Counted from the first letter of the stretch, positions 1 to 6,689 are shown. The stretch: DNA of 11,794 bases from Spirochaetaceae bacterium (GCA_003552745.1 PUOG01000028.1:1-11794), one strand, 5' to 3'. A program made the numbers and translations. The notes: generated by a model not told the origin, from the sequence alone.

Positions 1-575
1 ATGTTCTTCGGGCGGTGCGGCTTGAGCAGCGGCGCGTCGGGGAAAAGGCGCGAGGCCCGGGTCGATGAGACGCCGTGGTCGAAGGTCAACCGCGCAGCCG
101 ATCCGTCACGCGCGGCGAACCCCTCACGCCGATACTCGACCAGACAGACCGGAACGAGCGAACGAACGCGCGAAAGTCGCACGAACTCACACAGCACCGG
201 ATCGGAGCTATTCTCCCACACGCCGTCGCGTTCGTAGGCGGCATACTCGGCATACGAGACCGGCGTAGTATACTTGCACATCGCATTTCCGAACTTCGTC
301 TTTATCTCGACCGAAACCCGGTCACACTCCTGCGGCGTGTCCGCATACGAGCGAAGACGCAACTTGATACGGCCGAAATCACCGTCCTCCTTCTCGTACC
401 AGGCGCGGTAGTCGCGCGTATCGAAATAGATGCTTCGAACGAGGTACACTCCTCCTTCGCGCAGCGAATAGTAGTCGCGGGCAAAATAGGGGCGAACCGC
501 GTTCCGTACCCGATAGTACTCGGCGCGGTCGAGGATGTATTTGCGCTCTCGGCGCGATACGCTGCTCATATCCAT
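1..575 (-). CDS. VTC domain polyphosphate polymerase family protein (3' end outside window)
   Basis: The first 191 residues are visible; the C-terminus lies beyond base 1. The N-terminal pattern is that of the VTC domain, the tunnel-shaped polyphosphate polymerase domain of the triphosphate tunnel metalloenzyme fold: RRERKYIL (8-15), RSIYFDT (47-53), the basic strand KLRLRSY (71-77), SVEIKTK (88-94) and VEYRREGF (146-153). Alternating Lys/Arg and Glu residues on these strands would bind phosphate and metal. In this family the domain makes inorganic polyphosphate from nucleoside triphosphate at the cytoplasmic membrane. An in-frame TAG sits directly before the ATG at 575, so the start is 575 or the ATG at 569; neither has a strong ribosome binding site. 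It lies 63 bases downstream of the DUF4956 gene on the same strand, a common pairing. The family call is firm; enzymatic activity is inferred. Confidence 0.88.
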   Translation of the reverse strand, partial: MDMSSVSRRERKYILDRAEYYRVRNAVRPYFARDYYSLREGGVYLVRSIYFDTRDYRAWYEKEDGDFGRIKLRLRSYADTPQECDRVSVEIKTKFGNAMCKYTTPVSYAEYAAYERDGVWENSSDPVLCEFVRLSRVRSLVPVCLVEYRREGFAARDGSAARLTFDHGVSSTRASRLFPDAPLLKPHRPKN

Positions 576-638
576 CTATCTGTCGATGTCTATCCGTGAG
601 CCCGGTTGTGTACCGTGGTCGGCGGCAACTTCGGTGCC

Positions 639-1316
639 CTACATCGGCAACGAAAGCTGCGGCGTGAAAAGCGACACCTTGTTCACCCCGACGAGCTTCT
701 GCAGATCGCCGACAACCGAGCGCACACTCTGCTCCTTCTCGCGGGCGAATCGCAACTCGTAGGTGAGCTCCCAGCTATCGCCATCGACCTCGTGATTGCG
801 CAACTGCACGTTCGCATCGCAGGCACGAACAATGCGTTCAACCTCCTGTTCACTGTCGCTTCGATCTCCGCCGACGAGCAGCACATACTCGGCGTGTAAC
901 GGCCGCCCGTACTTGAACAGGTAGAACGCCGCCATGAGCAGGGCGAGCACGAGCGTCGCGAAAACCGATACGGTCCAGTTCAACGTACCGACACCGAGCC
1001 CGAGCGCGATTGCCCAGAAGAGAAAGACCATATCGCGGGTATCCTTGATCGGGGTGCGGAACCGGATAATCGATAGCGAGCCCACCAGTCCGAGCGAAAG
1101 CACGAGGTCACCCTGAATGAAGAACATGACGACGTTCACGATCGGAACGAGCAGCACGAGCGTCGAGAGAAAGCCGCTCTCATAGTTCATCCCGCGATGG
1201 GTATATCGATAGACGACCGCGACCACCAAACCGAGCACGGTGGAGATCGCCATCGATACGAAAAACGTGAGCATCTGTTCGGCCGGGAGTACGATAATTC
1301 CAAGAAGTCGGTCCAC
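639..1316 (-). CDS. DUF4956 domain membrane protein
   Basis: A protein of about 225 residues with several N-terminal hydrophobic helices followed by a soluble alpha/beta domain. The loop between the helices carries the family hallmark SIIRFRTPIKDTRDMVF, a basic segment next to a membrane helix. The C-terminal part (HAEYVLLVGG onward) resembles a small ferredoxin-fold regulatory domain. An open frame extends to a GTG at 1337, but that codon has no ribosome binding site. A good AGGAGG (1328-1333) lies within that extension and precedes a GTG at 1316 by 11 bases, so 1316 is preferred. The function of DUF4956 is not established. The protein often sits beside VTC-domain polyphosphate polymerases, as here, and probably works with that enzyme at the membrane. 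The two genes are co-directional and likely co-transcribed. Confidence 0.87.
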   Translation of the reverse strand: MDRLLGIIVLPAEQMLTFFVSMAISTVLGLVVAVVYRYTHRGMNYESGFLSTLVLLVPIVNVVMFFIQGDLVLSLGLVGSLSIIRFRTPIKDTRDMVFLFWAIALGLGVGTLNWTVSVFATLVLALLMAAFYLFKYGRPLHAEYVLLVGGDRSDSEQEVERIVRACDANVQLRNHEVDGDSWELTYELRFAREKEQSVRSVVGDLQKLVGVNKVSLFTPQLSLPM

Positions 1317-1494
1317 GGTTGCATCTGCCTCCTTCACCGATCAGGCGCCGGGATGCGTTAATTTGTTAGTAATCGGCTAGATGGAGAGTATAGGTGATGT
1401 GAAGTTTCGCGACAATACGCGGTCGATTCATCTGTGAGTCGATTCATCGCACGCGAAACGTTGACCGGATCGTTACGCATGGCTACAGCCGAAT

Positions 1495-1722
1495 ATGGAT
1501 CGGCGACGGGCCGAAGCCCGTACCCATGCCGAAGAGCTCGCGCGAAGGATCGCCGACGTCGACGAATCGGTAGTACGGATCTGGGGATTCGGCTCGGTCT
1601 TCGACACTCGGTTGCCGTTTCGCGAATCCTCCGGCATCGACCTTTCCGATCAGGCCGAGTCCATGATGGCGGCAATCGTGGGACACTCGGATACGGTTTC
1701 GCGGGGCGTCGACTTCGCATGA
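1495..1722 (+). pseudogene. Decayed MNT nucleotidyltransferase (antitoxin) remnant
   Basis: A 75-codon frame whose centre resembles a minimal nucleotidyltransferase of the MNT antitoxin type. VVRIWGFGSVFDTRLPFRES fits the usual 'hxLFGSxxxGxxxxxSD' pattern, and SSGIDL occupies the place of the catalytic SDIDL motif, so the first Asp is Gly. The C-terminal VSRGVDFA resembles the later 'xxVDLV' strand. At 75 residues it is shorter than typical (about 95-150 residues). The next frame, 7 bases downstream, resembles the HEPN partner. The altered acid pair and the shortened partner suggest a dead toxin-antitoxin cassette. Assignment rests on motif recognition only; chance similarity in a GC-rich frame cannot be excluded. 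Confidence 0.5.
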
Positions 1723-1729
1723 CCGGGAA

Positions 1730-1927
1730 ATGGCAACGCTCGCGGTCGCGTATCTGCTTCACAACCTGTATACCGCGATCGAAGGCCACTTCTTACGGGT
1801 GGCGAGACACCTCGAAAACTCCCTCGACGACTCTTCGTGGCACCGGGAATTGACCGATTGGATGAAGATCGATCTCCAGGGATTGCGGCCGGCGGCCCAT
1901 AGTTGGGCCGGCCGGCCCCGGACTTGA
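1730..1927 (+). pseudogene. Truncated HEPN (HepT-like) ribonuclease toxin remnant
   Basis: A 65-codon frame with a recognisable HepT-like core: AYLLHNLYTAIEGHFLRVAR (7-26), then LENSLDDSSWHREL and a GLRPA-like segment. Full-length relatives are about 150 residues, with some 35-40 residues before this block and a C-terminal helix that carries the RNase motif (Arg, 4-6 residues, His). Both ends are missing here. The frame starts directly at the core with a weak initiation context, and its C-terminus dissolves into a GC-rich palindrome at 1887-1917. Without the catalytic helix it should not cut RNA. The order MNT then HEPN matches type VII toxin-antitoxin modules. I infer a decayed cassette rather than a working one. 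Confidence 0.6.
1887..1917. repeat. GC-rich inverted repeat, possible transcription terminator
   Basis: A left arm of 12 bases (1887-1898) pairs with a right arm (1905-1917) around the loop ATAGTT, with a single bulged G. All pairs are G-C. It sits 15 bases downstream of the DUF305 stop on the minus strand, so it could end that long operon. Neither strand has a T-tract after the stem, so it is not a canonical intrinsic terminator. It also marks where the HepT-like remnant loses its family similarity. Confidence 0.5.
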
Positions 1928-1932
1928 AGCCC

Positions 1933-2637
1933 CTACCATCGTCCCCGGCGGCCGTGCATGCCCATCGAGCCGCGGGGGCCGGCGGGGCGCTCGTCGTCGG
2001 TGCGGTCGAAACCGTCCCAGCGGCTCATGTGACCGCGCGATCCCATACCCGGGCCCGGACCGAAGCCGGGCCGGCCGCCGAACCACTCGCGGTACCAAAC
2101 CGACATCTGCGCCATCTCGGCGTGCTGCGAATCGACAATCGAGCGGGCAAGTTCGGCCACTTCGTCATGTTCGACCAGCCCGTGGTGAAGGAGCATGTTC
2201 GAATTGTGCACCGCCATCATGTGATGCGGGATCATATCCTCGATAAACACCCGGTCGGCCTCGTCGGGGTCGAGCCCTTCGAGCGAGCGCATCATACGCT
2301 CGTATTCGACGTCGGCCGATGCATCGGGATGGAACTCCTGGAGCCATGCGGTCATAAGTTCGATTTCCGCACGCTGCTCGGAGATAATCGAATCGGCAAG
2401 ATCCCGCATCTCGTCCCGTTCGGTAATCGAGCCAAGCTGGGTGGCAGCCTCGATCGCCTCCTGGTGGTGCGCGATCATGTGAGCGAGGTACTCGGCCTCA
2501 CTTTCCTGGACGTCCTCCCATTGCGAGTGCATCCCGAAACCTCTCCGATTGCCCTGCGCTAAGGCCACGCCGGCGACCAGAACCGAAAGAAGAACCGCCG
2601 CAATGGCGATTCGCGCTAATACCGATGTTTGTTTCAT
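1933..2637 (-). CDS. Secreted DUF305 copper-associated protein, two repeats
   Basis: A 234-residue protein starting with a clear signal peptide (basic start, hydrophobic core 8-25, cleavage near ALA-QG at 27). The mature part holds two copies of the four-helix-bundle (ferritin-like) DUF305 unit. Each has the hallmark HH pair: MIAHHQEA (54-61) and MIPHHMMA (135-142). Later metal-ligand candidates are ISEQRAEIELM (85-95) and DSQHAEMAQM (169-178). The tail (186-234) is unusual, rich in Gly, Arg, Met and His, and looks disordered. DUF305 proteins are widely encoded in copper and silver resistance loci and are thought to bind metal in the periplasm or at the cell surface. A strong AGGAGG lies 8 bases before the ATG. 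The gene is last in the minus-strand copper operon, 47 bases after the reductase stop. Confidence 0.9.
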   Translation of the reverse strand: MKQTSVLARIAIAAVLLSVLVAGVALAQGNRRGFGMHSQWEDVQESEAEYLAHMIAHHQEAIEAATQLGSITERDEMRDLADSIISEQRAEIELMTAWLQEFHPDASADVEYERMMRSLEGLDPDEADRVFIEDMIPHHMMAVHNSNMLLHHGLVEHDEVAELARSIVDSQHAEMAQMSVWYREWFGGRPGFGPGPGMGSRGHMSRWDGFDRTDDERPAGPRGSMGMHGRRGRW

Positions 2638-2641
2638 AAGA

Positions 2642-2656
2642 GTGTCCTCCTGACAC
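2642..2656 (-). promoter_or_regulatory. Ribosome binding site of the DUF305 gene in a hairpin loop
   Basis: On the minus strand GTGTC and GACAC form a perfect 5-base-pair stem, with AGGAG of the ribosome binding site as the loop. An exposed loop would present the site to the ribosome, while a bound factor could block it. It may be chance; no regulator is evident. Confidence 0.3.
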
Positions 2657-2684
2657 CACGAACACTACCGCGGAACTGTTAAGC

Positions 2685-4034
2685 TCATGTAAAGCGCTCG
2701 GCATGAATGCGGCGTCGCGAAACGCCGAGTCGCCGCAACGAGCGCCGAGACTCACGCATCAGTCCCGAGGGGCCACAGAGAAACCACGCGGTGTGCGCAT
2801 CGTCACGCGGGCAGTGCGCGGCAAGATATGCGCCGTCGATGCGGGTCGCGCTGGTCCCGGCTTCGGTCGCCACCCCGGTATGCACGGGGAAAAACCGAAA
2901 GTGCCGGTGGCGATCGACGAATCCGGCAATCTCGTCATAATACGGCGCCTCCGACTGCCGGCGGACCGACCAGATAAGCACTACCGTTCGCAGTCCCGGC
3001 CTGCCCCAGAACGTCTCGCTGCGAAGCGCACTCGCGAAGGGCGTAATGCCGATGCCCCCTGCGATAAAGACGAGCGTGTGCGCCTCCGGCGCGGCGTCGG
3101 GTGTGAAGCGGCCGTACGGGCCGGACAACGAGACGGTCGAAGGATCGCGATCGTGCAGACTTGAATCGCTCACCTCGGCGTCGCGACCGATCGTCCGGGT
3201 GAAATCGCCTACCTGCCGTATCGTGAAATCGAGATAGGACGCTTCCGGTGGTGAGGCGATCGAAAACGGGTGAGGCGGTCCCCCTCCAAAGCTCAGCTCG
3301 CAGAACTGTCCGGCACCGAAGGAGAAGCCGACCGGTCGTTCGACCCGAATTGTCGTGGTTCGCTCGGCGGGCGTCGTGACATTGATTATCGGAAGCGGTC
3401 TCCGGACGGATGTGATGCGACGGGTAGCGCGGGTCAACAACGCTGCCCCGGCCACCGCACCCAGTCCAAGCACGTACCCGCGGAGCATCACGACTCGACC
3501 GAAGCTCTGTCCTGCGACCGCCGCGTGCGCCATGGCGAACGGCAGGGCGAGCGCTCCGAACAGATGCACTTTTCGCCACGTATCGTAACGAATGGAGGTC
3601 GTGGCTCGAATGACCGTCACACCGGCCGCAAGGAGCATAAAGGTAGCGGCTGTTGCGCCCGGCAGTGTCTCGAGAAAAGGAGGCAGCATGAACTGCAGCC
3701 GTCGGGTGAATGGGGAATACGCGAACGGAGCGACCGAGGCATGAGCTACTACCACCGAGAGGAGGAGTGGACCAACGGCGCGATGAATCAACAGGAGCTG
3801 GTCGCAACCGTACAACCGGTCGAGCGTACGTGTCCGTGCAGCGAGAATCAGCTGAAGGCAAAGGAGCCCGAACGCGGTGTAGCCGAGACTTATCGCCGTA
3901 AGGGTCCAGGGGTGATGGTGACCGCCGAGCGTCGACGTGATCACGGCACCAGGCCACACGACCGTGGCGACTGCCGCGGCGGCACCGCAGCCCCGCAACG
4001 CGCCGGTCGCGATTCGGCGGGAACGATCGGTCAT
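2685..4034 (-). CDS. Fused ferric-reductase-like cytochrome b / FAD-NAD(P)H oxidoreductase
   Basis: A 449-residue fusion. Residues 1-205 form about six membrane helices of the ferric-reductase-like transmembrane domain. Two His pairs, each 13 residues apart (His84/His98 are 14 apart and His157/His170 13 apart), match ligands of two stacked haems. Residues 210-310 are an FAD-binding barrel with the flavin motif HPFSIAS (255-261) and GPYGRF (305-310). Residues 318-449 are the NAD(P)H domain with AGGIGITPF (325-333) and LCGPSGLM (419-426). There is no 2Fe-2S domain. The family moves electrons from cytoplasmic NAD(P)H across the membrane to an outside acceptor such as Fe(III), Cu(II) or oxygen. 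In this copper operon, reduction of Cu(II) or a linked envelope redox step is plausible but unproven. The start overlaps the upstream stop as ATGA, indicating translational coupling. Confidence 0.9.
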   Translation of the reverse strand: MTDRSRRIATGALRGCGAAAAVATVVWPGAVITSTLGGHHHPWTLTAISLGYTAFGLLCLQLILAARTRTLDRLYGCDQLLLIHRAVGPLLLSVVVAHASVAPFAYSPFTRRLQFMLPPFLETLPGATAATFMLLAAGVTVIRATTSIRYDTWRKVHLFGALALPFAMAHAAVAGQSFGRVVMLRGYVLGLGAVAGAALLTRATRRITSVRRPLPIINVTTPAERTTTIRVERPVGFSFGAGQFCELSFGGGPPHPFSIASPPEASYLDFTIRQVGDFTRTIGRDAEVSDSSLHDRDPSTVSLSGPYGRFTPDAAPEAHTLVFIAGGIGITPFASALRSETFWGRPGLRTVVLIWSVRRQSEAPYYDEIAGFVDRHRHFRFFPVHTGVATEAGTSATRIDGAYLAAHCPRDDAHTAWFLCGPSGLMRESRRSLRRLGVSRRRIHAERFT

Positions 4035-4438
4035 TCCTTTCGGGTTCGGATCTCCGGAAAGTGATACTCGACACGTCCGCTGTTGGTGACCTCCATGCGG
4101 ACATGCTCGCCATCGGTCATTCGTTCGAGCAAGGTGCGACAGGTATCAACCGGAAGATCGGTTTCGAGAACGACATCACTCACGGTGAGAACACCTCCGC
4201 ACCGCGCCGCGGCGCGGAATATCGCCGGTTCGAGCCGACGGAGATCGGCTTCCCGGTTGTCATCGGCCCGGCCGAAGTCCGACCGGTATTCGTTGTCGGC
4301 GGTACGCTCGACTCGATCGGCAATCGCACCCTGTCCGCGGCGTGCGTCGAGGCGCCAGACAGCAACTCCGAATCCGATGGCGAGAAGCGGGACGAACATC
4401 ATCAGCAAGTGCATGGGGATGTGCATGGGCATGTGCAC
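4031..4438 (-). CDS. Membrane-anchored winged-helix-like protein with Met/His-rich N-terminus
   Basis: About 135 residues. The N-terminus is MHMPMHIPMHLLMM, unusually dense in Met and His, and runs into one membrane helix (about 11-28). A charged linker follows, then a small C-terminal domain (about 66-130). Its pattern of a helix, LTVSDVVLETDLPVDTCRTL, a second helix and a hairpin EVTNSGRVEYHFPEI is typical of a winged helix. Such domains bind DNA or act as protein-interaction modules. AGGAGG (4445-4450) lies 6 bases before a GTG at 4438 and 12 before an ATG at 4432; GTG is preferred. A longer open frame to 4621 overlaps the upstream gene and is not used. The stop overlaps the reductase start by 4 bases. 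The Met/His cluster may sense or hand over Cu(I); this is inference. Confidence 0.72.
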   Translation of the reverse strand: MHMPMHIPMHLLMMFVPLLAIGFGVAVWRLDARRGQGAIADRVERTADNEYRSDFGRADDNREADLRRLEPAIFRAAARCGGVLTVSDVVLETDLPVDTCRTLLERMTDGEHVRMEVTNSGRVEYHFPEIRTRKE

Positions 4439-4448
4439 CGTGCGCCTC

Positions 4449-4883
4449 CTATAGCTCCCACGTGAAGGTACGCACGTCGGTACCGATTTCGTGGATCCGC
4501 AGTTCCACCTCATCACCGGACTCGAGGGAGAGTGTATCGCCGGGAATGCGGGCGTGGAGCGTCCCGTTGCGGTGGTGTGACGTTTCCGAATCTCCCATCC
4601 ACTCAAACGCGACTTCCTCACGCGCTGAGCCGTCGATTACGAGTTCAGAGAGATCGGCGATATCGAACTGAAACAGATCCGCGACATGCGTGTCGAGCGA
4701 TACGGTGAACTCGAGATGGTCGACACTCTCTCCGGCAAGCGACTCGAGCCTTTCGACTCGTACGGCGACATCGATTCCGCCTGCCCGACTTCGTCGGATC
4801 AGGTCTTCGCCGCTGTCAGCTCGCGATACGGTTGCCGCGGTTACCAGCAGAATTAGCGCCATTACTCCGTTTATACTTCGCAT
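4449..4883 (-). CDS. Small secreted protein of unknown function in the copper operon
   Basis: A 144-residue protein with an N-terminal signal peptide (hydrophobic 6-19, likely cleavage near SRA-DS at 22). The mature part is predicted mostly beta strand: GGIDVAVRVERLES (35-48), LEFTVSLDTHVADLFQFDIA (57-76), SELVIDGS (79-86), VAFEWMGDSETSHHRNGTL (91-109) and SGDEVELRIHEIG (122-134). The block order recalls small periplasmic proteins with a conserved Thr-His and a later His-His pair followed by a Gly/Thr-Leu turn, but I cannot name the family. His66, His103 and His104 are candidate metal ligands. AAGGAG sits 7 bases before the ATG, supporting this start. The gene follows the beta-propeller gene after 61 bases and its stop overlaps the next ribosome binding site. 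A periplasmic metal-binding or redox partner role is a guess from context. Confidence 0.8.
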   Translation of the reverse strand: MRSINGVMALILLVTAATVSRADSGEDLIRRSRAGGIDVAVRVERLESLAGESVDHLEFTVSLDTHVADLFQFDIADLSELVIDGSAREEVAFEWMGDSETSHHRNGTLHARIPGDTLSLESGDEVELRIHEIGTDVRTFTWEL

Positions 4884-4944
4884 GATGATGCTCCTTGTGA
4901 GTGGCTATACGTTCCGGCAGTGATGTCGACCTACCCGGGGCCTA

Positions 4945-6003
4945 TCAGTCAAAGGCCGTTCGACGGCCGTCCACCGCAATCTCGTGCGGCTCGCGACCGG
5001 TTTCGATCGTGCGCACCCGCTCTCGAGAGTGCGCATCGATGACGACCAGCGTACCTTCCCCGGTTGCAAACACATATTCTCCGGTCCCGTCGAATGCTAC
5101 GTGATTCGCATAGTCGCCCATCGGTACGTTCGCCAGCGGCTCGAGCGACTCGGCATCGAATACGCTCAACGAGCCCGAGCGGTTGGCTACCCATACCTCG
5201 CTCCCGTCGGGCGAAACTACGACCCCATGAGCTCGAGGCTCACCGTGCCGTTGTGCGGTCACCTCGCCGGTCGCGACATCGATTCGAAAGAGGATTGCGC
5301 TCTCCGGTCCTACCGCGTATGCGGATCGGCCGTCCGGCGATATCGCGACCTCGTTAATGCCGATGTTGCCGGCCTGCCCCTCCGGCGATCGCGTGTCCTG
5401 CTGATCGTCCCCGACGAGAGGAACGAGCGCACTCAACGCTGTGGCGGCCGCATCGACCACCCAGACCACATTCGTGGTTACCGAAGCGGCCCAGACCTGC
5501 AATCCGTCTGGAGTAAACGAGACATGCGCGGCACTCCCGACGCCCGGGGCGACGACCGTCTCGATCTCGTGCGAATCGGTACGCACCACCGAGAGCTGTC
5601 CGAGCCAGGACCGATCGGGATCGGATCCGCCGACCCATACGGTGTCCCCGTCGGGGCTGATATCGATGCCGTGTACGCCGTGGGAGATCGATATGCGATC
5701 GATCACCTCTCGCACGTCCGTATCGATGATGACGAGCTCGTTCGTCGCCGCATCGCCGGCATAGACGGTCGACCCGTCCGGCGAAATCGCAATCCCGTGC
5801 GCCGCCTCCGCCGGACGACCGTTGCGGCCGTCGCTGACCGTCAGCTGCCACAGAACCTCCCCGCCATGCACATCGATCGCCGATATCGTCCCGTCGGCTG
5901 CGTTTGGCACATAAAGCCGGGCCGCCGGTTGACCGCTGTCTCCGGCCGTGACGAATCCGGACACCGTAACGAGCATAAGAAGTCCAAGCGCATACCTACC
6001 CAT
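4945..6003 (-). CDS. Secreted YVTN-type beta-propeller repeat protein
   Basis: 352 residues from the preferred ATG at 6003, which has AGGAGG 6 bases upstream. An open frame to 6030 lacks such a site. A signal peptide ends near FVTA-GD. The mature protein is a chain of about seven blades, each with a S/T-P-D-G turn: ISPDGSTVYAGD, ISPDGDTVWVGG, FTPDGLQVWAAS, ISPDGRSAYAVG, VSPDGSEVWVAN and FDGTGEYVFATG, after a first blade RLYVPNAADGTISAID. This fits the YVTN/cytochrome-cd1-like surrogate family of periplasmic propellers, which serve as binding scaffolds or sometimes redox enzymes. No haem motif (CxxCH) is present, so a scaffold or binding role is likelier. The start overlaps the cueP stop by 8 bases, so translation is probably coupled. 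Placement after cueP suggests an envelope role in the copper response. Confidence 0.9.
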   Translation of the reverse strand: MGRYALGLLMLVTVSGFVTAGDSGQPAARLYVPNAADGTISAIDVHGGEVLWQLTVSDGRNGRPAEAAHGIAISPDGSTVYAGDAATNELVIIDTDVREVIDRISISHGVHGIDISPDGDTVWVGGSDPDRSWLGQLSVVRTDSHEIETVVAPGVGSAAHVSFTPDGLQVWAASVTTNVVWVVDAAATALSALVPLVGDDQQDTRSPEGQAGNIGINEVAISPDGRSAYAVGPESAILFRIDVATGEVTAQRHGEPRAHGVVVSPDGSEVWVANRSGSLSVFDAESLEPLANVPMGDYANHVAFDGTGEYVFATGEGTLVVIDAHSRERVRTIETGREPHEIAVDGRRTAFD

Positions 6004-6589
6004 CGCGATCCTCCTCGCTCCCTTCCTCATTCTGCTGCGCCAGCTTCAGGTTCGTCAGACACGTCGGACTGTCGGAGTACGTGCCGGCGATCGTTTCCAC
6101 CGAACGCCCACGAGCCTCAAAGCGGAGCGTATATTGCCTGTCACGCGGCAACCAGAGCTCTACGAAACCGTTGTCCATCGTTTCGGTCTCCAGCTCCTCC
6201 ACAATATCCCCGCTTTCACCGATTACGGTGACCCGCACCGGCTCGTTCGCCAGCTCCGATTGACACGAGGACACCGCGTGTATCGCACACGGGCGCGTGT
6301 AGTTGATGTACGGTGCCGCCGCGATGACCATTGCGTCGCCCGGCAGTGCCGCCTCCACAACCGTATCCGACGGAAACCGGAAGTAGACCGCCTCCGCATC
6401 CACATAACTTTCGATGTCCGGCTCGAGCTCGCGCCAGCGATTTGCAAGCTCGAGTGCAAGCGTTCCGTCGTCAGTCGGGATCTCCGAGATGCGCGAGTCA
6501 GCGGCGGTCAGCCGCACGATCGTACCGACAGCAGCCGCGAGCGCGACCGCCACGAGACCCGTTCGTCCAGCAAAGCGTGGGATATACAT
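5996..6589 (-). CDS. cueP: CueP-family periplasmic copper-binding protein
   Basis: 197 residues from ATG 6589, starting with a signal or anchor helix (10-30). Family blocks follow: VYFRFPSDTVVEAALPGD, IAAAPYINYTRPCAIHAVSSCQSEL (90-113 region), a NGFVELWLPRD block (140-150) and SPTCLTNLKL (174-183). The three cysteines Cys101, Cys109 and Cys177 are spaced 8 and 68 apart, which as I recall equals the spacing of the copper-binding cysteines of Salmonella CueP. CueP stores Cu(I) in the periplasm and helps supply copper to exported enzymes such as superoxide dismutase. An open frame to 6664 runs through the promoter and is not used. The promoter (-35 at 6622-6627, -10 at 6599-6604) lies so close that the mRNA would be almost leaderless. 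It is the first gene of the central copper operon and carries a CsoR-like operator. Confidence 0.9.
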   Translation of the reverse strand: MYIPRFAGRTGLVAVALAAAVGTIVRLTAADSRISEIPTDDGTLALELANRWRELEPDIESYVDAEAVYFRFPSDTVVEAALPGDAMVIAAAPYINYTRPCAIHAVSSCQSELANEPVRVTVIGESGDIVEELETETMDNGFVELWLPRDRQYTLRFEARGRSVETIAGTYSDSPTCLTNLKLAQQNEEGSEEDRDG

Positions 6590-6627
6590 TACCCCCGTAG
6601 GGTATGGTGATCTGTGAAGTGTGTCAA
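6590..6627 (-). promoter_or_regulatory. cueP promoter with CsoR-like operator
   Basis: Read on the minus strand, a perfect -35 TTGACA (6622-6627) is followed after 17 bases by the -10-like TACCCT (6599-6604). The -10 forms the left half of the element TACCCTACGGGGGTA (6590-6604), which directly abuts the cueP ATG at 6589. The 15-mer is identical to the one at 8741-8755 and, as I recall, to the core of the Bacillus subtilis CsoR operator of copZA. Bound repressor would cover -10 and start site. A second, weaker element TACCCCGGGGGGCA lies just upstream (6635-6648). Confidence 0.82.
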
Positions 6628-6689
6628 GATGTTTTGCCCCCCGGGGTAATTGGCGTCTGCGCATCGTCCAGGCGTGGGTCGAGAGCCCG

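Noticed and set aside
75..599. A 174-codon plus-strand frame at the left edge
   Set aside because: It lies antisense to the VTC-domain gene, whose motifs are unmistakable on the minus strand.
1358..1789. A 143-codon minus-strand frame in the toxin-antitoxin remnant region
   Set aside because: Very Arg/Pro/Ser-rich with no ribosome binding site or domain; the plus-strand frames there show family-like blocks instead.
1903..2562. A 219-codon plus-strand frame antisense to the DUF305 gene
   Set aside because: The opposite strand encodes HH-motif DUF305 repeats and a signal peptide with a strong ribosome binding site; this frame has neither start signal nor recognisable domain.
2935..4113. A 392-codon minus-strand frame overlapping the fused reductase
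   Set aside because: It is the alternative frame of a gene with intact flavin and nucleotide motifs, with Arg/Ser-rich composition and no domain.
4439..4621. Longer start (4621) for the winged-helix membrane protein
   Set aside because: The extra 61 residues overlap the upstream secreted protein gene, look like shadow sequence, and the AGGAGG at 4445-4450 points to the GTG/ATG just after it.
4931..4944. TACCCGGGGCCTA between the propeller gene and the secreted protein gene, as another operator
   Set aside because: The half-sites are too close and incomplete compared with the four good copies, and no matching -10 box is placed after the nearby TTGACT.
4984..6231. A 415-codon open frame on the plus strand across the beta-propeller gene
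   Set aside because: It is antisense to a protein with clear repeats and signal peptide; its translation is Arg-rich without domain patterns, typical of a shadow in GC-rich DNA.
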